64,000 bases of DNA from an uncultured Nitrospira sp. (GTDB lineage Bacteria > Nitrospirota > Nitrospiria > Nitrospirales > Nitrospiraceae): the NCBI GenBank assembly GCA_902500995.1, contig CABVSR010000015.1, positions 1 to 64,000 of the forward strand, written 5' to 3'. Shown piece by piece: positions 52,290 through 60,538 of the stretch. Position 1 is the first letter of the stretch. The number at the start of each line of letters is the position of its first letter. A program made the position numbers and the translations under genes. The notes beneath the pieces are model-generated. The model saw nothing but the letters and a program-made list of their open reading frames with translations, had not been told where the DNA came from and searched no databases.

Positions 52290-53427
52290 TTCGAGCCGTA
52301 AGCCGGATGACGACGAGATAGAAATTTCCATATTTGGTCCCGGTTACGGTGAATGCATTTTATTGCATTTGGGTTTCGGCTACTGGGCCGCAATAGATTC
52401 TTGTCCCGCGTTCAATTCCTCCGAGCCTGCCGCTCTTCACTATCTCAGCTCAATTGGCGTAGATCCTGAGTGCATAAGACTCATTCTCGCCACGCATTGG
52501 CACGACGACCACATTCGTGGCATTAGCGACATATTTTTAGCCGCTAAAAATTCGAAATTTTATTGTTCTGCCGCACTCCGCTCGCAGGAATTTACGGATC
52601 TCGTCATCCTTTCCAAGAAGCTTATGACGGACGATCCAGGGACAAACGAGTTCAACAAAGTAATGCGCATACTGGGGGAAAGAGGAGGTAGGCAACGAAA
52701 GGCCTCGATTGGGCCAGAGTTTGTCATTGCTGGGCAGGTGATGGCGAGAAGAGATCAACCGTTGCCTTTCGAGCTTCATGCCTTGTCGCCCTCAAGCGCA
52801 TCTCTGACACTGGCATTTAATGAGATCAAAAGTTGTCTCGAAAATACTACGGCAGGAAAAACCGTCCGTCAGAGGACGAAGAAACGAATAGTTGCTCAAG
52901 AACCTAATCATGTGGCTATAGCATTGTGGTTGAAGCTAGGCGATAGAGCCGTCCTGCTAGGATCGGACCTCGAAGAATCAGCCAATCCTTCTACCGGTTG
53001 GACAGTCATAGCAGACTCCTTGGTAAGGCCATCTGGAAGGGCCGATGTATTCAAGATTGCACATCATGGTTCTGAGACTGCTCATCAACCGCGCGTTTGG
53101 GAAGAGATGCTTGAGGACGAGTCGATCGCCGCAGTAACCCCTTTCATCAATGGGCGACTTCAAATACCATCGGAGTCCGATGTCAGACGGATACTTTCAT
53201 GTACTCGCCGTGCATACATTACTTCCCCGGTAAAAACAAAACGTACTAGATGGGCAAACAAAACTGTTGAGAAGACGATTAATGATACGGTGCTAAGTAT
53301 TTATGAGTTCCCGCAATCAACAGGGCAAATCAGACTTCGTAGGAAGCACTCATCTTCTAATGGAGCAGCGAATTGGAATGTCGAGCTCTTGGGATCAGCC
53401 TGCGAGTTACATTTGGCCCATAAGTGA
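52276..53427 (+). CDS. Cargo gene 3, metallo-beta-lactamase-fold hydrolase
   Basis: 383 residues starting at a TTG (52276) inside the end of gene 2. The N-terminal domain is a metallo-beta-lactamase fold: IFGPGYGECILLHLG (strands), then HWHDDHIRGI, the HxHxDH zinc motif, at about residue 74. Later metal-binding regions are LLGSDLEES and IAHHGSETAH. The AHHG...near C-terminal resembles ComEC/RNase-J-like nucleases and phosphodiesterases rather than beta-lactamases. A long insert (about 90-200) with basic residues sits between motifs. Likely a hydrolase acting on a nucleic acid, nucleotide or similar phosphoester; the true substrate is unknown. Confidence 0.85.
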   Translation: MAGSSSSRKPDDDEIEISIFGPGYGECILLHLGFGYWAAIDSCPAFNSSEPAALHYLSSIGVDPECIRLILATHWHDDHIRGISDIFLAAKNSKFYCSAALRSQEFTDLVILSKKLMTDDPGTNEFNKVMRILGERGGRQRKASIGPEFVIAGQVMARRDQPLPFELHALSPSSASLTLAFNEIKSCLENTTAGKTVRQRTKKRIVAQEPNHVAIALWLKLGDRAVLLGSDLEESANPSTGWTVIADSLVRPSGRADVFKIAHHGSETAHQPRVWEEMLEDESIAAVTPFINGRLQIPSESDVRRILSCTRRAYITSPVKTKRTRWANKTVEKTINDTVLSIYEFPQSTGQIRLRRKHSSSNGAANWNVELLGSACELHLAHK

Positions 53428-53535
53428 TAGTTGCTCGTATGAGGCCATGCGAAGTCTCTGGCAATAACGAGCAGTGAGTAAAATCAAAAACAACTTTCCT
53501 CAAACTCTCCTCTCAACCCTGCCTTGTAAGCCGAA

Positions 53536-55278
53536 CTATGTACAATCCAATGAATTAATATTGGCATCGGGTATGGGGAGAGATGCGTCAGTCTGGCCCC
53601 ATAAAGATACGCTATTATGACCCAAGGGGTATAAGTTGTCGTACGCGGCTAGATCTTCGAGATTATGTTGCAGTAATGGTTGTTTTTCTAGGTGTATTGT
53701 TAGTTCGGGCAATTCAATTCCATTGTCTTGAAAAAACCGTCGGATCCGGCGCAGGGTCGGTGTATCTTGTAGGATAAGAAGGCGGGCAGCTTCGTACAAA
53801 GCATCTTGAATCTGGTTGGAAGCGCAACCTCGTGGTCCCACTAGTTTGAAATGAGTTTCGACTTGACCGACAAACTCGCGCAATTGAGCTAGTTGTTCAC
53901 GCACTTTAGCATCAGGAGGTTCGGCTGCCACGAATGGGACATCATGGTAGGGGCCATGTTCCAGCTCAATTGTTTCCGGCCCCCGCGCATCAGGATCGAG
54001 TTCCTTGTTTCCGGCAAGGGGTACTGCATTCTTGGCCATGCGCATCTTCTTTTTCTCTGGGTATTCCGATGCGTTTAGGTAGGTAGGATCAGCGGGTGAG
54101 ACGGTCCGACTTCGGTACATTCCAACACTATCGAGATAGGAAAAGGAAATGTGCCAGATTAAGCAGGAGACATTGCCAAGTGTATCGCGCCACCCATAGA
54201 GATGGCCATTCAGAACCTCTGCTCTAGATATCGGCGGTTCTGCTCTTGAGTCGACAATGTTAAAGTTCAGCGATTGTAATGTTTCTACACGCCTCCAGAA
54301 GAGAAGAGAGTCGAAGGCACGAAGTGCATTGCGATTAAGTAGGAAGTCGGTACCCACTCGGGTATCAGAAGCTTGGGCAGATGAAACATTTACATATCTG
54401 CCTGGAAACGCGTCAATGAGTATTAAAAGGCATGCATCCCGCGTCCTATTCTGTCTCGCAAGAATATACCAGGTGGCGGCATCCCAAAGCAGTGTTTCGA
54501 CACCTAGATTGCCGGAAGGTCCTCCATCAAAAAGGTGGAGGTAGGACGCTTCACCCTCCGATAGAAAGTCTCTTAGTGTGATGTTATTAAACACTGCTGG
54601 AAATGCTGCAGAAGCCATTACCGCGTGTGATACCGGAAAAGAATCAAGCGCTGAATTTAAACTATCGAAGAATTGTTGGTTGAATACAAATCTGCCCCCA
54701 GTGTACGAAGTGGCATTTAAACTTAATGCAGGAACATCTGGACGAAGGCTGCCAAAAGTATTCTCCTTAAACAAATAATGGTCGAAAACCTCGGCCATGA
54801 CATCTGAGTAATCGTAATCGGTAAATAAAGTCATGAGCATCTTATGGGGAAGAAATAGTCGCCATAGCCATGCACTGTAGAAATCGGTGGCCATCAGGCT
54901 TTTGAAAGTGGCCCAATCGGATGAGGTCGTCGGCTTGAAGAAGCTGTAATAAGCAGCAGGAAGTGATCCGCCAGAGACGGATGATACATTAGTGACATGC
55001 TTCATTATCCCTAGTTGATCTAAAAACTCAAGGCCTGCTGCCCCAAAGTTGGCAGCGCGACTTCCACCTCCGGAGATACCGACCCCTACGAAAACCGCTT
55101 TCTCCCTCCTCTTCGACTTATCGTGCAGTGAAGCGGATTTTTGGCCAGGAGAAATACGTGGGCCGTTCTCAATGGCTTCCTTTGGCTTGTTTAGGTAGCT
55201 ATGAATGTGAAGAAATGAACAACCTGACAGAATAAGAATGGCCGAAGCGATGATTAAAGTATGGCCAAAGTAACGCAA
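53536..55278 (-). CDS. Patatin-like phospholipase, predicted lipoprotein
   Basis: 580 residues with lipoprotein signal TLIIASAILILSGCSF. The patatin domain is complete: oxyanion loop GISGGGSRAANFGAAGLEFL (about 74), nucleophile GxSxG-like SSVSGGSLPAAYYS (about 100), and the catalytic Asp in FDGGPSGNLGVE (about 246). It ends with a helical C-terminal region of about 150 residues. Such enzymes are Ser-Asp acyl hydrolases of phospholipids. A lipoprotein anchor sets it apart from cytosolic defence patatins such as CapV. It is convergent with the MBL operon and AT-rich like it. Confidence 0.85.
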   Translation of the reverse strand: MRYFGHTLIIASAILILSGCSFLHIHSYLNKPKEAIENGPRISPGQKSASLHDKSKRREKAVFVGVGISGGGSRAANFGAAGLEFLDQLGIMKHVTNVSSVSGGSLPAAYYSFFKPTTSSDWATFKSLMATDFYSAWLWRLFLPHKMLMTLFTDYDYSDVMAEVFDHYLFKENTFGSLRPDVPALSLNATSYTGGRFVFNQQFFDSLNSALDSFPVSHAVMASAAFPAVFNNITLRDFLSEGEASYLHLFDGGPSGNLGVETLLWDAATWYILARQNRTRDACLLILIDAFPGRYVNVSSAQASDTRVGTDFLLNRNALRAFDSLLFWRRVETLQSLNFNIVDSRAEPPISRAEVLNGHLYGWRDTLGNVSCLIWHISFSYLDSVGMYRSRTVSPADPTYLNASEYPEKKKMRMAKNAVPLAGNKELDPDARGPETIELEHGPYHDVPFVAAEPPDAKVREQLAQLREFVGQVETHFKLVGPRGCASNQIQDALYEAARLLILQDTPTLRRIRRFFQDNGIELPELTIHLEKQPLLQHNLEDLAAYDNLYPLGHNSVSLWGQTDASLPIPDANINSLDCT

Positions 55279-55587
55279 AGGTTATCCTCGTGCAGTGAGA
55301 CTATTCCGTTCGATAATTATTTTGAGTCCACCTCGCCGGAATTGTTCTGTCCGTCTTGAGTCGGAATTAAAGCAAGTAATGGAACAGCAGTCAATAAATT
55401 GGGAGCCACTTCTGGTTGCAGGGTGGGCGGTAAATGTTGCTGTGCTAAATTTGTGCTAAAAATTTTCAAAACCCACCGATCCTCATCGAATCTATCGATT
55501 CCCTAGACAGCACCCAAGCAGTTGTTTCTACGGCTAAAATGGGGAAACCATTTGATGCACCGAGCATTTCAAAAATTGTCCTGGCCT
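55279..55587. other. Gap left of second att copy
   Basis: No gene seen. From about 55,441 the sequence (TGTGCTAAATTTGTGCTAAA and what follows) resembles both the integrase 3' end at 47,735 and the stretch before the third att copy, so it is element-end DNA. Confidence 0.5.
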
Positions 55588-55643
55588 GTTTCCTAAACCG
55601 CGGGTCGCACGTTCAATTCGTGTCGGGGGCACCAATTTTTCAA
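55449..55643 (+). repeat. Element right-end repeat with att core (second copy)
   Basis: It contains the tRNA-Arg 3' half (55,588-55,643) identical over 56 bp to the intact gene. The 140 bp before it match 57,278-57,415 with scattered differences (GAACCCACCGATCC-type start, ATGGGGAAACCATT, GTCCTGGCCTGTTTCCTAAA). Two related elements therefore ended here, in tandem. Confidence 0.82.
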
Positions 55644-55794
55644 TTGAATTATCGCTTAGTTCTGTGGGAGCACGCTCTCCCACCGTCCCCCCAGCTCCTT
55701 CACTGTAACGGTCCTTGTAACGGTTTCCGCCTTGTAGTAGTCACTCATCTTCGACGCTGCTTCCTTTAGGTCGGCTCTATCGGATTCTGACCGT

Positions 55795-56160
55795 GGTGGA
55801 TAACTGGAGTCGCTCGAGGGCCAGCGGCCTCGCCCCATCACGGTGGATCATCGGACGGAATTCCAGTCCCGTGCTCTCGAGGATGGGGCGTATCGTCGAG
55901 GTGTGCAACTCGACTTCATACGACCGGGAAAACCCGTCGAAAATGCCTTCATTGAATCGTTTAACGGGCGCCTGCGGGACGAATGTTTGAACGTGCACCA
56001 GTTCGCCTCGCTCGCCGAGGCACAGGTCATCATCGAAGCCTGGCGGTGTGACTATAATCAGCGTCGCCCCCACAGCTCGCTTGGGCACCTGACACCGGAT
56101 GAGTTCGTCAGGCAACGTCAGGGGCAACCGATCGTCGAAGCGGTCGTCTACTCTGCCTAA
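55795..56160 (+). pseudogene. IS3-family transposase C-terminal remnant
   Basis: It encodes [60 protein letters not shown] and [13 protein letters not shown], i.e. the last third of an IS3 OrfB with the second Asp and the Glu. Its relative at 17,361 is similar but separately decayed. The N-terminal part, orfA and terminal repeats are absent. Confidence 0.82.
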
Positions 56161-56456
56161 GAACCGTCTCAGAACGGGGCCAACGTCAGTGCCAGAAAGT
56201 TCTCCTTCATGAGTGTCGTAGTTTACGGGGAGCTTATGAGTGAGCATAAGGAGGCGTATGTGCGCTTTTCTGCGCTGGTGGCGGGAATTGTGCGCATCGT
56301 CCAGAACCGGAACATCGAGCAAGCACAAATCGGCTCGTTTTTGACCCTTGCGCGGAAAAAAATTGGCAGGCATTCCCGGTGTTCTGGGATAGGAGCAGCG
56401 GTGAGTGAAGCCGCGAGGTCAGATCATCGTAAGGAAGCAGGCTCGCTGGGTTAGGC
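56161..56456. other. About 300 bp without a recognised gene
   Basis: An 81-codon plus-strand frame (56,209-56,454) shows no family resemblance. Nothing else stands out. Confidence 0.35.
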
Positions 56457-56866
56457 TTACCGTTTCCAGCTTTCGGCGCTGAGTCCGGCGATGCGCTGGA
56501 AGTGCGCGAGGTTGTTCGTGATCAACGGCAGCTGCGCTTCGAGAGCGGTAGCTGCAATCAGAAGGTCGGCATCGGGCAGCAAGGCCCCCTGTCGATGAGC
56601 TCACCGTATAATGTCGCGGCACGCTCTACAACTTGGTCGGTTATCGGGAGAATGATGCTGGCCTGGCAGAGCAACGTGAAGGCTGCCTCTTGAGCCTGCG
56701 CTTGTTTCGCCTTCAATCCCCGCAACAGTTCATAGCGCGTGATGATCGAGAAGGCCAGCCGCTGGTGCTCCGCCAGATAGTTCCGCACCCGCTGCACGAC
56801 GAGAGGATGCTGCTTGAGGAGTTCGGAGAGAATATCCGTATCGAGCAGGACAGCCGGTTGCGGCAT
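56457..56866 (-). pseudogene. VapC-like PIN-domain toxin, frameshifted
   Basis: The minus-strand protein starts PQPAVLLDTDILSELLKQHP (first acidic cluster), continues FSIITRYELLRGLKAKQAQA to ATLYGELIDRG, then the frame shifts at a run of five G (about 56,585-56,589). One more G would continue ALLPDADLLIAATALEAQLPL and ITNNLAHFQRIAGLSAE to a stop at 56457. That second part holds the DADLLIAATA and TNN acidic motif of PIN RNases. So it is either a recent frameshift or an error in the sequence. The start overlaps the antitoxin stop. Confidence 0.82.
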
Positions 56867-57102
56867 TAGGCAGCCGGCTCACGGAAGAAGCGCTGGCGAT
56901 CCAATGCGATGGACTCAACCTGCGTGATCTCGTCGACAGTCAGCCCTTGATAGACCTGTGCAGCACGCCGCAGAATTTCGTCTGCACCGAGCGTAAGCTC
57001 GGTATCAACCGTGACTTGCACTTCCGCGTCATCGGTCAACGCAAGAGGTTCCAGCGGCTGCAACACTCCGTCATGATAGCGGGCTTTAATTGTTTGTCGC
57101 AT
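56866..57102 (-). CDS. DUF104-type antitoxin
   Basis: 78 residues. The N-terminus TIKARYHDGVLQPLEPLALTD is the classical DUF104/AF2212-like start (a short beta-hairpin), and the C-terminal helices (EILRRAAQVYQGLTVDEITQ) would bind the toxin. It is followed by and overlaps (TAATG) the PIN-domain gene, the usual order of antitoxin then toxin. If the toxin is inactive the gene is a relic. Confidence 0.82.
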   Translation of the reverse strand: MRQTIKARYHDGVLQPLEPLALTDDAEVQVTVDTELTLGADEILRRAAQVYQGLTVDEITQVESIALDRQRFFREPAA

Positions 57103-57277
57103 CGGAAAACCTTCCCCTGCATTCGCCTATTGGCGGCGGTGCATCGGTAGATACCTATTCTACTCAAACGGCGTCCAAATCTCACCACTTGTCGAAAGAA
57201 CGCCCATTAGCCTGCAAAATGAGTTGGGCAGTCGTCGGCACTGCCTGACGGTCTCAGGGAAAGGGTTCACTCCACAT

Positions 57278-57463
57278 GCCTGTGCTAAAAAATTTGAGAA
57301 CCCACCGATCCTCCTCGAATCAATCGATTCCCTAAAAAGCATTCAAATAGTTATTTCTGCAAATAAAATGGGGAAACCATTGATACACCGAGCGTTTCAA
57401 AAAATGTCCTGGCCTGTTTCCTAAACCGCAGGTCGCACGTTCAATTCGTGTCGGGGGCACCAA
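57278..57463 (+). repeat. Element right-end repeat with att core (third copy)
   Basis: It ends in 48 bp of tRNA-Arg 3' half (57,416-57,463) with one change from the intact gene (CCGCAGGTCG). The stretch before it matches the second copy. To its right begin ordinary backbone genes, so this is the outer right border of the composite island. Confidence 0.82.
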
Positions 57464-57743
57464 CCACTCCTCCTGCTCTGACTGCCGGCTCGCGAAACAA
57501 ACCTGCTGTCGCCTTCTGCATCTCGTCCTTCACGCCTCCGCCATCTGCACGGCTGCCCTTAGGTCTTCCGGCTCAGCGCAAATTGTTCTCATTGCACAGT
57601 TCTCTCCTGTGAATCTCCGCTCCCAATCGGGCTCTGGGTGTCTCATGGCCTTGCGCCACCAGTAGAATCAACGGGTTGCTTCAGCACACGACAACGGTAC
57701 TGAGCTTGCAGTGGAGGCTCCACATAACAAAAGGAGTTCCATC

Positions 57744-57875
57744 ATGATTGAGTTTCCGCTGATCCTCATAGGGTATGCTCTTCTGCCGATCATTGCCTTG
57801 CAGCTCATGCTCATGGCTGACCGTCCCCAACAGAAGGCCGAACAAAACGCCTTTCCACAGGTCGAAATCCTGTAA
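57744..57875 (+). CDS. Small membrane protein (43 aa)
   Basis: A short frame with an excellent AAAAGGAG ribosome-binding site 7 nt before the ATG. The N-terminal half is one hydrophobic helix (FPLILIGYALLPIIALQLML), followed by a short polar tail (ADRPQQKAEQNAFPQVEIL). A single-span inner-membrane peptide is likely. It lies in an otherwise empty 750-bp stretch just right of the island. Confidence 0.55.
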   Translation: MIEFPLILIGYALLPIIALQLMLMADRPQQKAEQNAFPQVEIL

Positions 57876-58214
57876 GCCTGCGGCGGCTTCGCGAGCCATG
57901 CGTGGAGCCGCCGCCTTGCCGGGGCGAGTGTACATTCCGCCGACCCATCCGCTACCAACAAGTCAGGCGCCGGTTTTTCGAGCACATCCACCGCTGAACA
58001 GGCTTGCACCTGCTTGTGCTTCTAAGTAGGTCAGGGTATACCAAATAGCTCGCCATGACCAATGTACTCGACGAACGCCGCAAACGTAGGTAGAATTGGT
58101 CAGGTATCATGTAATGAGATCATCGCGTTCGTGCTTTGCAGGCAACAGGAACGGTTCTTGAGACAGATTCACCCTATAGTTGGCAATCAGGGCTCATCTT
58201 CCTCTCGCAGGTCC

Positions 58215-58901
58215 ATGAAACGGACCCCTCCACTCATCAGCCTGGTTGTGCTCCTGCTCGCCATGGCCGGATGCCATGGATATAATCTTGTCGAAACTCC
58301 GACGACCGACGGCTTCCACTCCAAGCTACCTGCGCCCTACACGAGAGCCGTCGTCTGGGGCGGACGCGCCGACACAGTCCAAAGCGCCAGCACCTGGCTC
58401 CTCAAGAAGGGCCTTCTTGTCGTCGACCAAACCAAAGTCCTCCAAGCGGCAGCTGATCAAAAAGTCAGCCTCTCGGGATATCAATATCTGGAAACCGACG
58501 TGCTGAGAATGGCGAAACTGGTCGGTGCCCGCATAGTGATCTTCAGTAACGCCGAGGTGGGCTCCTGGGAGGCGCTGGATTGGCGGTCGGGAATCCCCCG
58601 TAGCCAACGGGTCTATTCCGCCACGATTGCCTTACGGGCCGTGGACGTCAACACGGGCGAGATTGAATGGAGCGGGAAAGCCCAGTCCACTGAACGATTC
58701 AGCAATATCGAAGAAGGGATCAGCCTGCTCACCTGCCATGCCCTCGCCACCGCTTGGGGCATGCGTAACCCCGGCTCCGTGGCTCCTGAAAATATCTGCC
58801 CACCGGGATCGGGCCTCATGAGCACGGAGACCACCAGGCCACAAGCCGCTCCGGCGGCATCATCTAGCAAAGAAAACCTCACCCCCTCGATGAATAACTA
58901 G
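58215..58901 (+). CDS. Predicted lipoprotein with CsgG-like features
   Basis: About 228 residues from the ATG at 58215; the frame is open to 58062 but the signal peptide LISLVVLLLAMAGCHG (lipobox MAGC) fixes the start. The mature part has RAVVWGGRADTVQSASTWLL, GLLVVDQTKVLQAA, ARIVIFSNAEVGSWEALDWRSG and ATIALRAVDVNTGEIEWSGKA. The order nucleotide-like strand, helix, VFxxAEV, and RAVDVxTGEIxWSG is that of CsgG/LPP20-type envelope proteins. Function unknown. The tail is Ser/Ala/Pro-rich. Confidence 0.75.
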   Translation: MKRTPPLISLVVLLLAMAGCHGYNLVETPTTDGFHSKLPAPYTRAVVWGGRADTVQSASTWLLKKGLLVVDQTKVLQAAADQKVSLSGYQYLETDVLRMAKLVGARIVIFSNAEVGSWEALDWRSGIPRSQRVYSATIALRAVDVNTGEIEWSGKAQSTERFSNIEEGISLLTCHALATAWGMRNPGSVAPENICPPGSGLMSTETTRPQAAPAASSSKENLTPSMNN

Positions 58902-59053
58902 CCCCGCATCCTTCCGCTGCAGCCGGCAACTCGCATCTGCACGCCGGACCTCACACCGGCGGGCGTATAAACTCGCTCTTTTGTCGATTTTCTGGTTCTG
59001 CGCGTTATACTGCAGAAGCACGGCTCACGACTGCCTCGTCACCGGTTTTTGCC

Positions 59054-59902
59054 ATGGCGCAATACCTGCTCATTGTTCTCCTCTGTGGAAGTCTCCTTGC
59101 GGCCTCTACTGCCGAAGCCGGGGAGAATCATCCGTTTTGGACGGAACAAGCGCTGTTTCATTTCGGCGAGGATGTCTTTTTTACCGGGCGGGCCTCTTGC
59201 GCACCCACAGTGGAAGAAGGGCGTCAACGTGCTTATCTAGCCGCGGTCCAGGAGGTGAAGAATTTCACACGCGCCGAGGAAATCGGCGGGTTTCCGCTGG
59301 ATACCCAGATGATTTTCGAGGACAGCCATCCAGCCGACTGCGCCGCGGGGCTGGTCACGGTGTGGCGGTTGTTGCGCGCTCCCCGCGTGGCCCTGCAAGG
59401 GCTCGCCCGGCATGCCGGCCGCGGGAAGCCGGCCGACATTTCGCCGATTCTCGCGCAAGTCGCTGCGGTTCGGAACCTCACGCCCCGTGTCGGCATGCTG
59501 CGCGACGAGGTGTGGAACCGATACGGCTTGCCCCGATCCATTTGGGCACGCCCTGAACAAGGCGAATTGATCTGGGATTACGCCCAATTCGGCCTGACCA
59601 TCGTGTTTAACCAGGAGGATATCTTGACTCGCTGGCGGCTCACCGGTCCGAACCCGCGCTCCAGCGATGATGGTTCACCGGCCCCCCGTCCCGAGCCCGT
59701 CACCGGGAAGGATCTTCCGGCCATCGACCTCACGAGCCGCCTCCAGCAACTTGAAGCACAACAGGATCTTGAGCGCCGTCATCAAGCTCAGCGTTATTGC
59801 TCGTTGCGATTCGCGGATGTGCCCGAACCGCTGCGTCCCGCTCAAGGCACCTGCGAGCAACGGGAATACCAACGGCTCAAGGAGCATCAGCCTCGATTCT
59901 AA
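59054..59902 (+). CDS. Exported hypothetical protein
   Basis: 282 residues with signal peptide LLIVLLCGSLLAASTAEA-G. The mature part begins ENHPFWTEQALFHFGEDVFF and has two cysteine pairs (GRASCAPT, ADCAAG; YCSLRF, GTCEQ). The central GLPRSIWARPEQGELIWDYAQFG recalls the SmpA/BamE-like "GxPxxxxxxxxGxxxWxYxxxg" turn. A coiled-coil tail rich in Gln and Arg follows. No family name assigned. A TATACT element at 59,006 may be its -10. Confidence 0.65.
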   Translation: MAQYLLIVLLCGSLLAASTAEAGENHPFWTEQALFHFGEDVFFTGRASCAPTVEEGRQRAYLAAVQEVKNFTRAEEIGGFPLDTQMIFEDSHPADCAAGLVTVWRLLRAPRVALQGLARHAGRGKPADISPILAQVAAVRNLTPRVGMLRDEVWNRYGLPRSIWARPEQGELIWDYAQFGLTIVFNQEDILTRWRLTGPNPRSSDDGSPAPRPEPVTGKDLPAIDLTSRLQQLEAQQDLERRHQAQRYCSLRFADVPEPLRPAQGTCEQREYQRLKEHQPRF

Positions 59903-59940
59903 TCCACAGACATGAGACACCCTCATGAAGGAGTTCCGGC

Positions 59941-60435
59941 ATGGCCACCCACGGAACACAGCACGTGACCATCCTGATCGTTGACGACGATCCCTCGACG
60001 CTCCTGCTGGCAGCCAAACCACTGCAGGACCATGGATACACGGTGCTCAAGGCGCCGGGAAGCGCAGAAGCCCTCAAGCTCTATGCGGAACACCCGGTAC
60101 CCATCCACCTGGTCATCACCGATATCTTTCTCCCACCCCCCGGGTTTCAACTCTCGGTCGAGAAAAATCCCTACCCCCGGGTCAACGGTCTCGAGATGGT
60201 CGACCGCCTGCTGGAGAACAAACGCGATCTCCGAGTCATTCTCATGTCGAGTACCTCAGCACCCGACCTGCAGAGCCGCGGCCTCATCCGGGAAGGTTTG
60301 CCCTTCCTGAACAAACCGTTTACCGGAGAAATCCTGCTGGCGCTCGTCGAGGAGACATTGGCCGGACCTCCGGCCTCACAGGGTCCTGCTAAACCGTCCG
60401 CCTCCGCCAAGGGTGACGTCGAATGGGTCGACTGA
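59941..60435 (+). CDS. Single-domain response regulator
   Basis: 164 residues with AAGGAG before the ATG. The receiver has LIVDDDPSTLLL, the phospho-Asp in LVITDIFLPPPG, an unusual insert after it (GFQLSVEKNPYPRVNGLEMV, about ten residues longer than usual), then VILMSST and the Lys in FLNKPFTG. The C-terminus is a short Pro/Ala-rich tail. No output domain. Its kinase is not nearby. Confidence 0.85.
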   Translation: MATHGTQHVTILIVDDDPSTLLLAAKPLQDHGYTVLKAPGSAEALKLYAEHPVPIHLVITDIFLPPPGFQLSVEKNPYPRVNGLEMVDRLLENKRDLRVILMSSTSAPDLQSRGLIREGLPFLNKPFTGEILLALVEETLAGPPASQGPAKPSASAKGDVEWVD

Positions 60436-60538
60436 ATATCCCCATGCTTCTACCTCACGGCGCCGGCGAGTAAAAACAGGGATTGCTTGTCAGGTCACAC
60501 CCCCTCGGATAGACTTTCTCACGAGAGGGAGACTTCGC

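Noticed and set aside
53536-55278. Patatin gene as a CBASS effector
   Set aside because: It has a lipoprotein signal, is convergent with its neighbours, and no cGAS/DncV-type cyclase is nearby.
56209-56454. An 81-codon plus-strand frame as a gene
   Set aside because: Runs into toxin sequence at its end, odd composition, no recognised motif.
47614-57463. Repeated tRNA 3' halves as extra functional tRNA genes
   Set aside because: The copies at 55,588 and 57,416 lack the acceptor 5' strand and D-arm.
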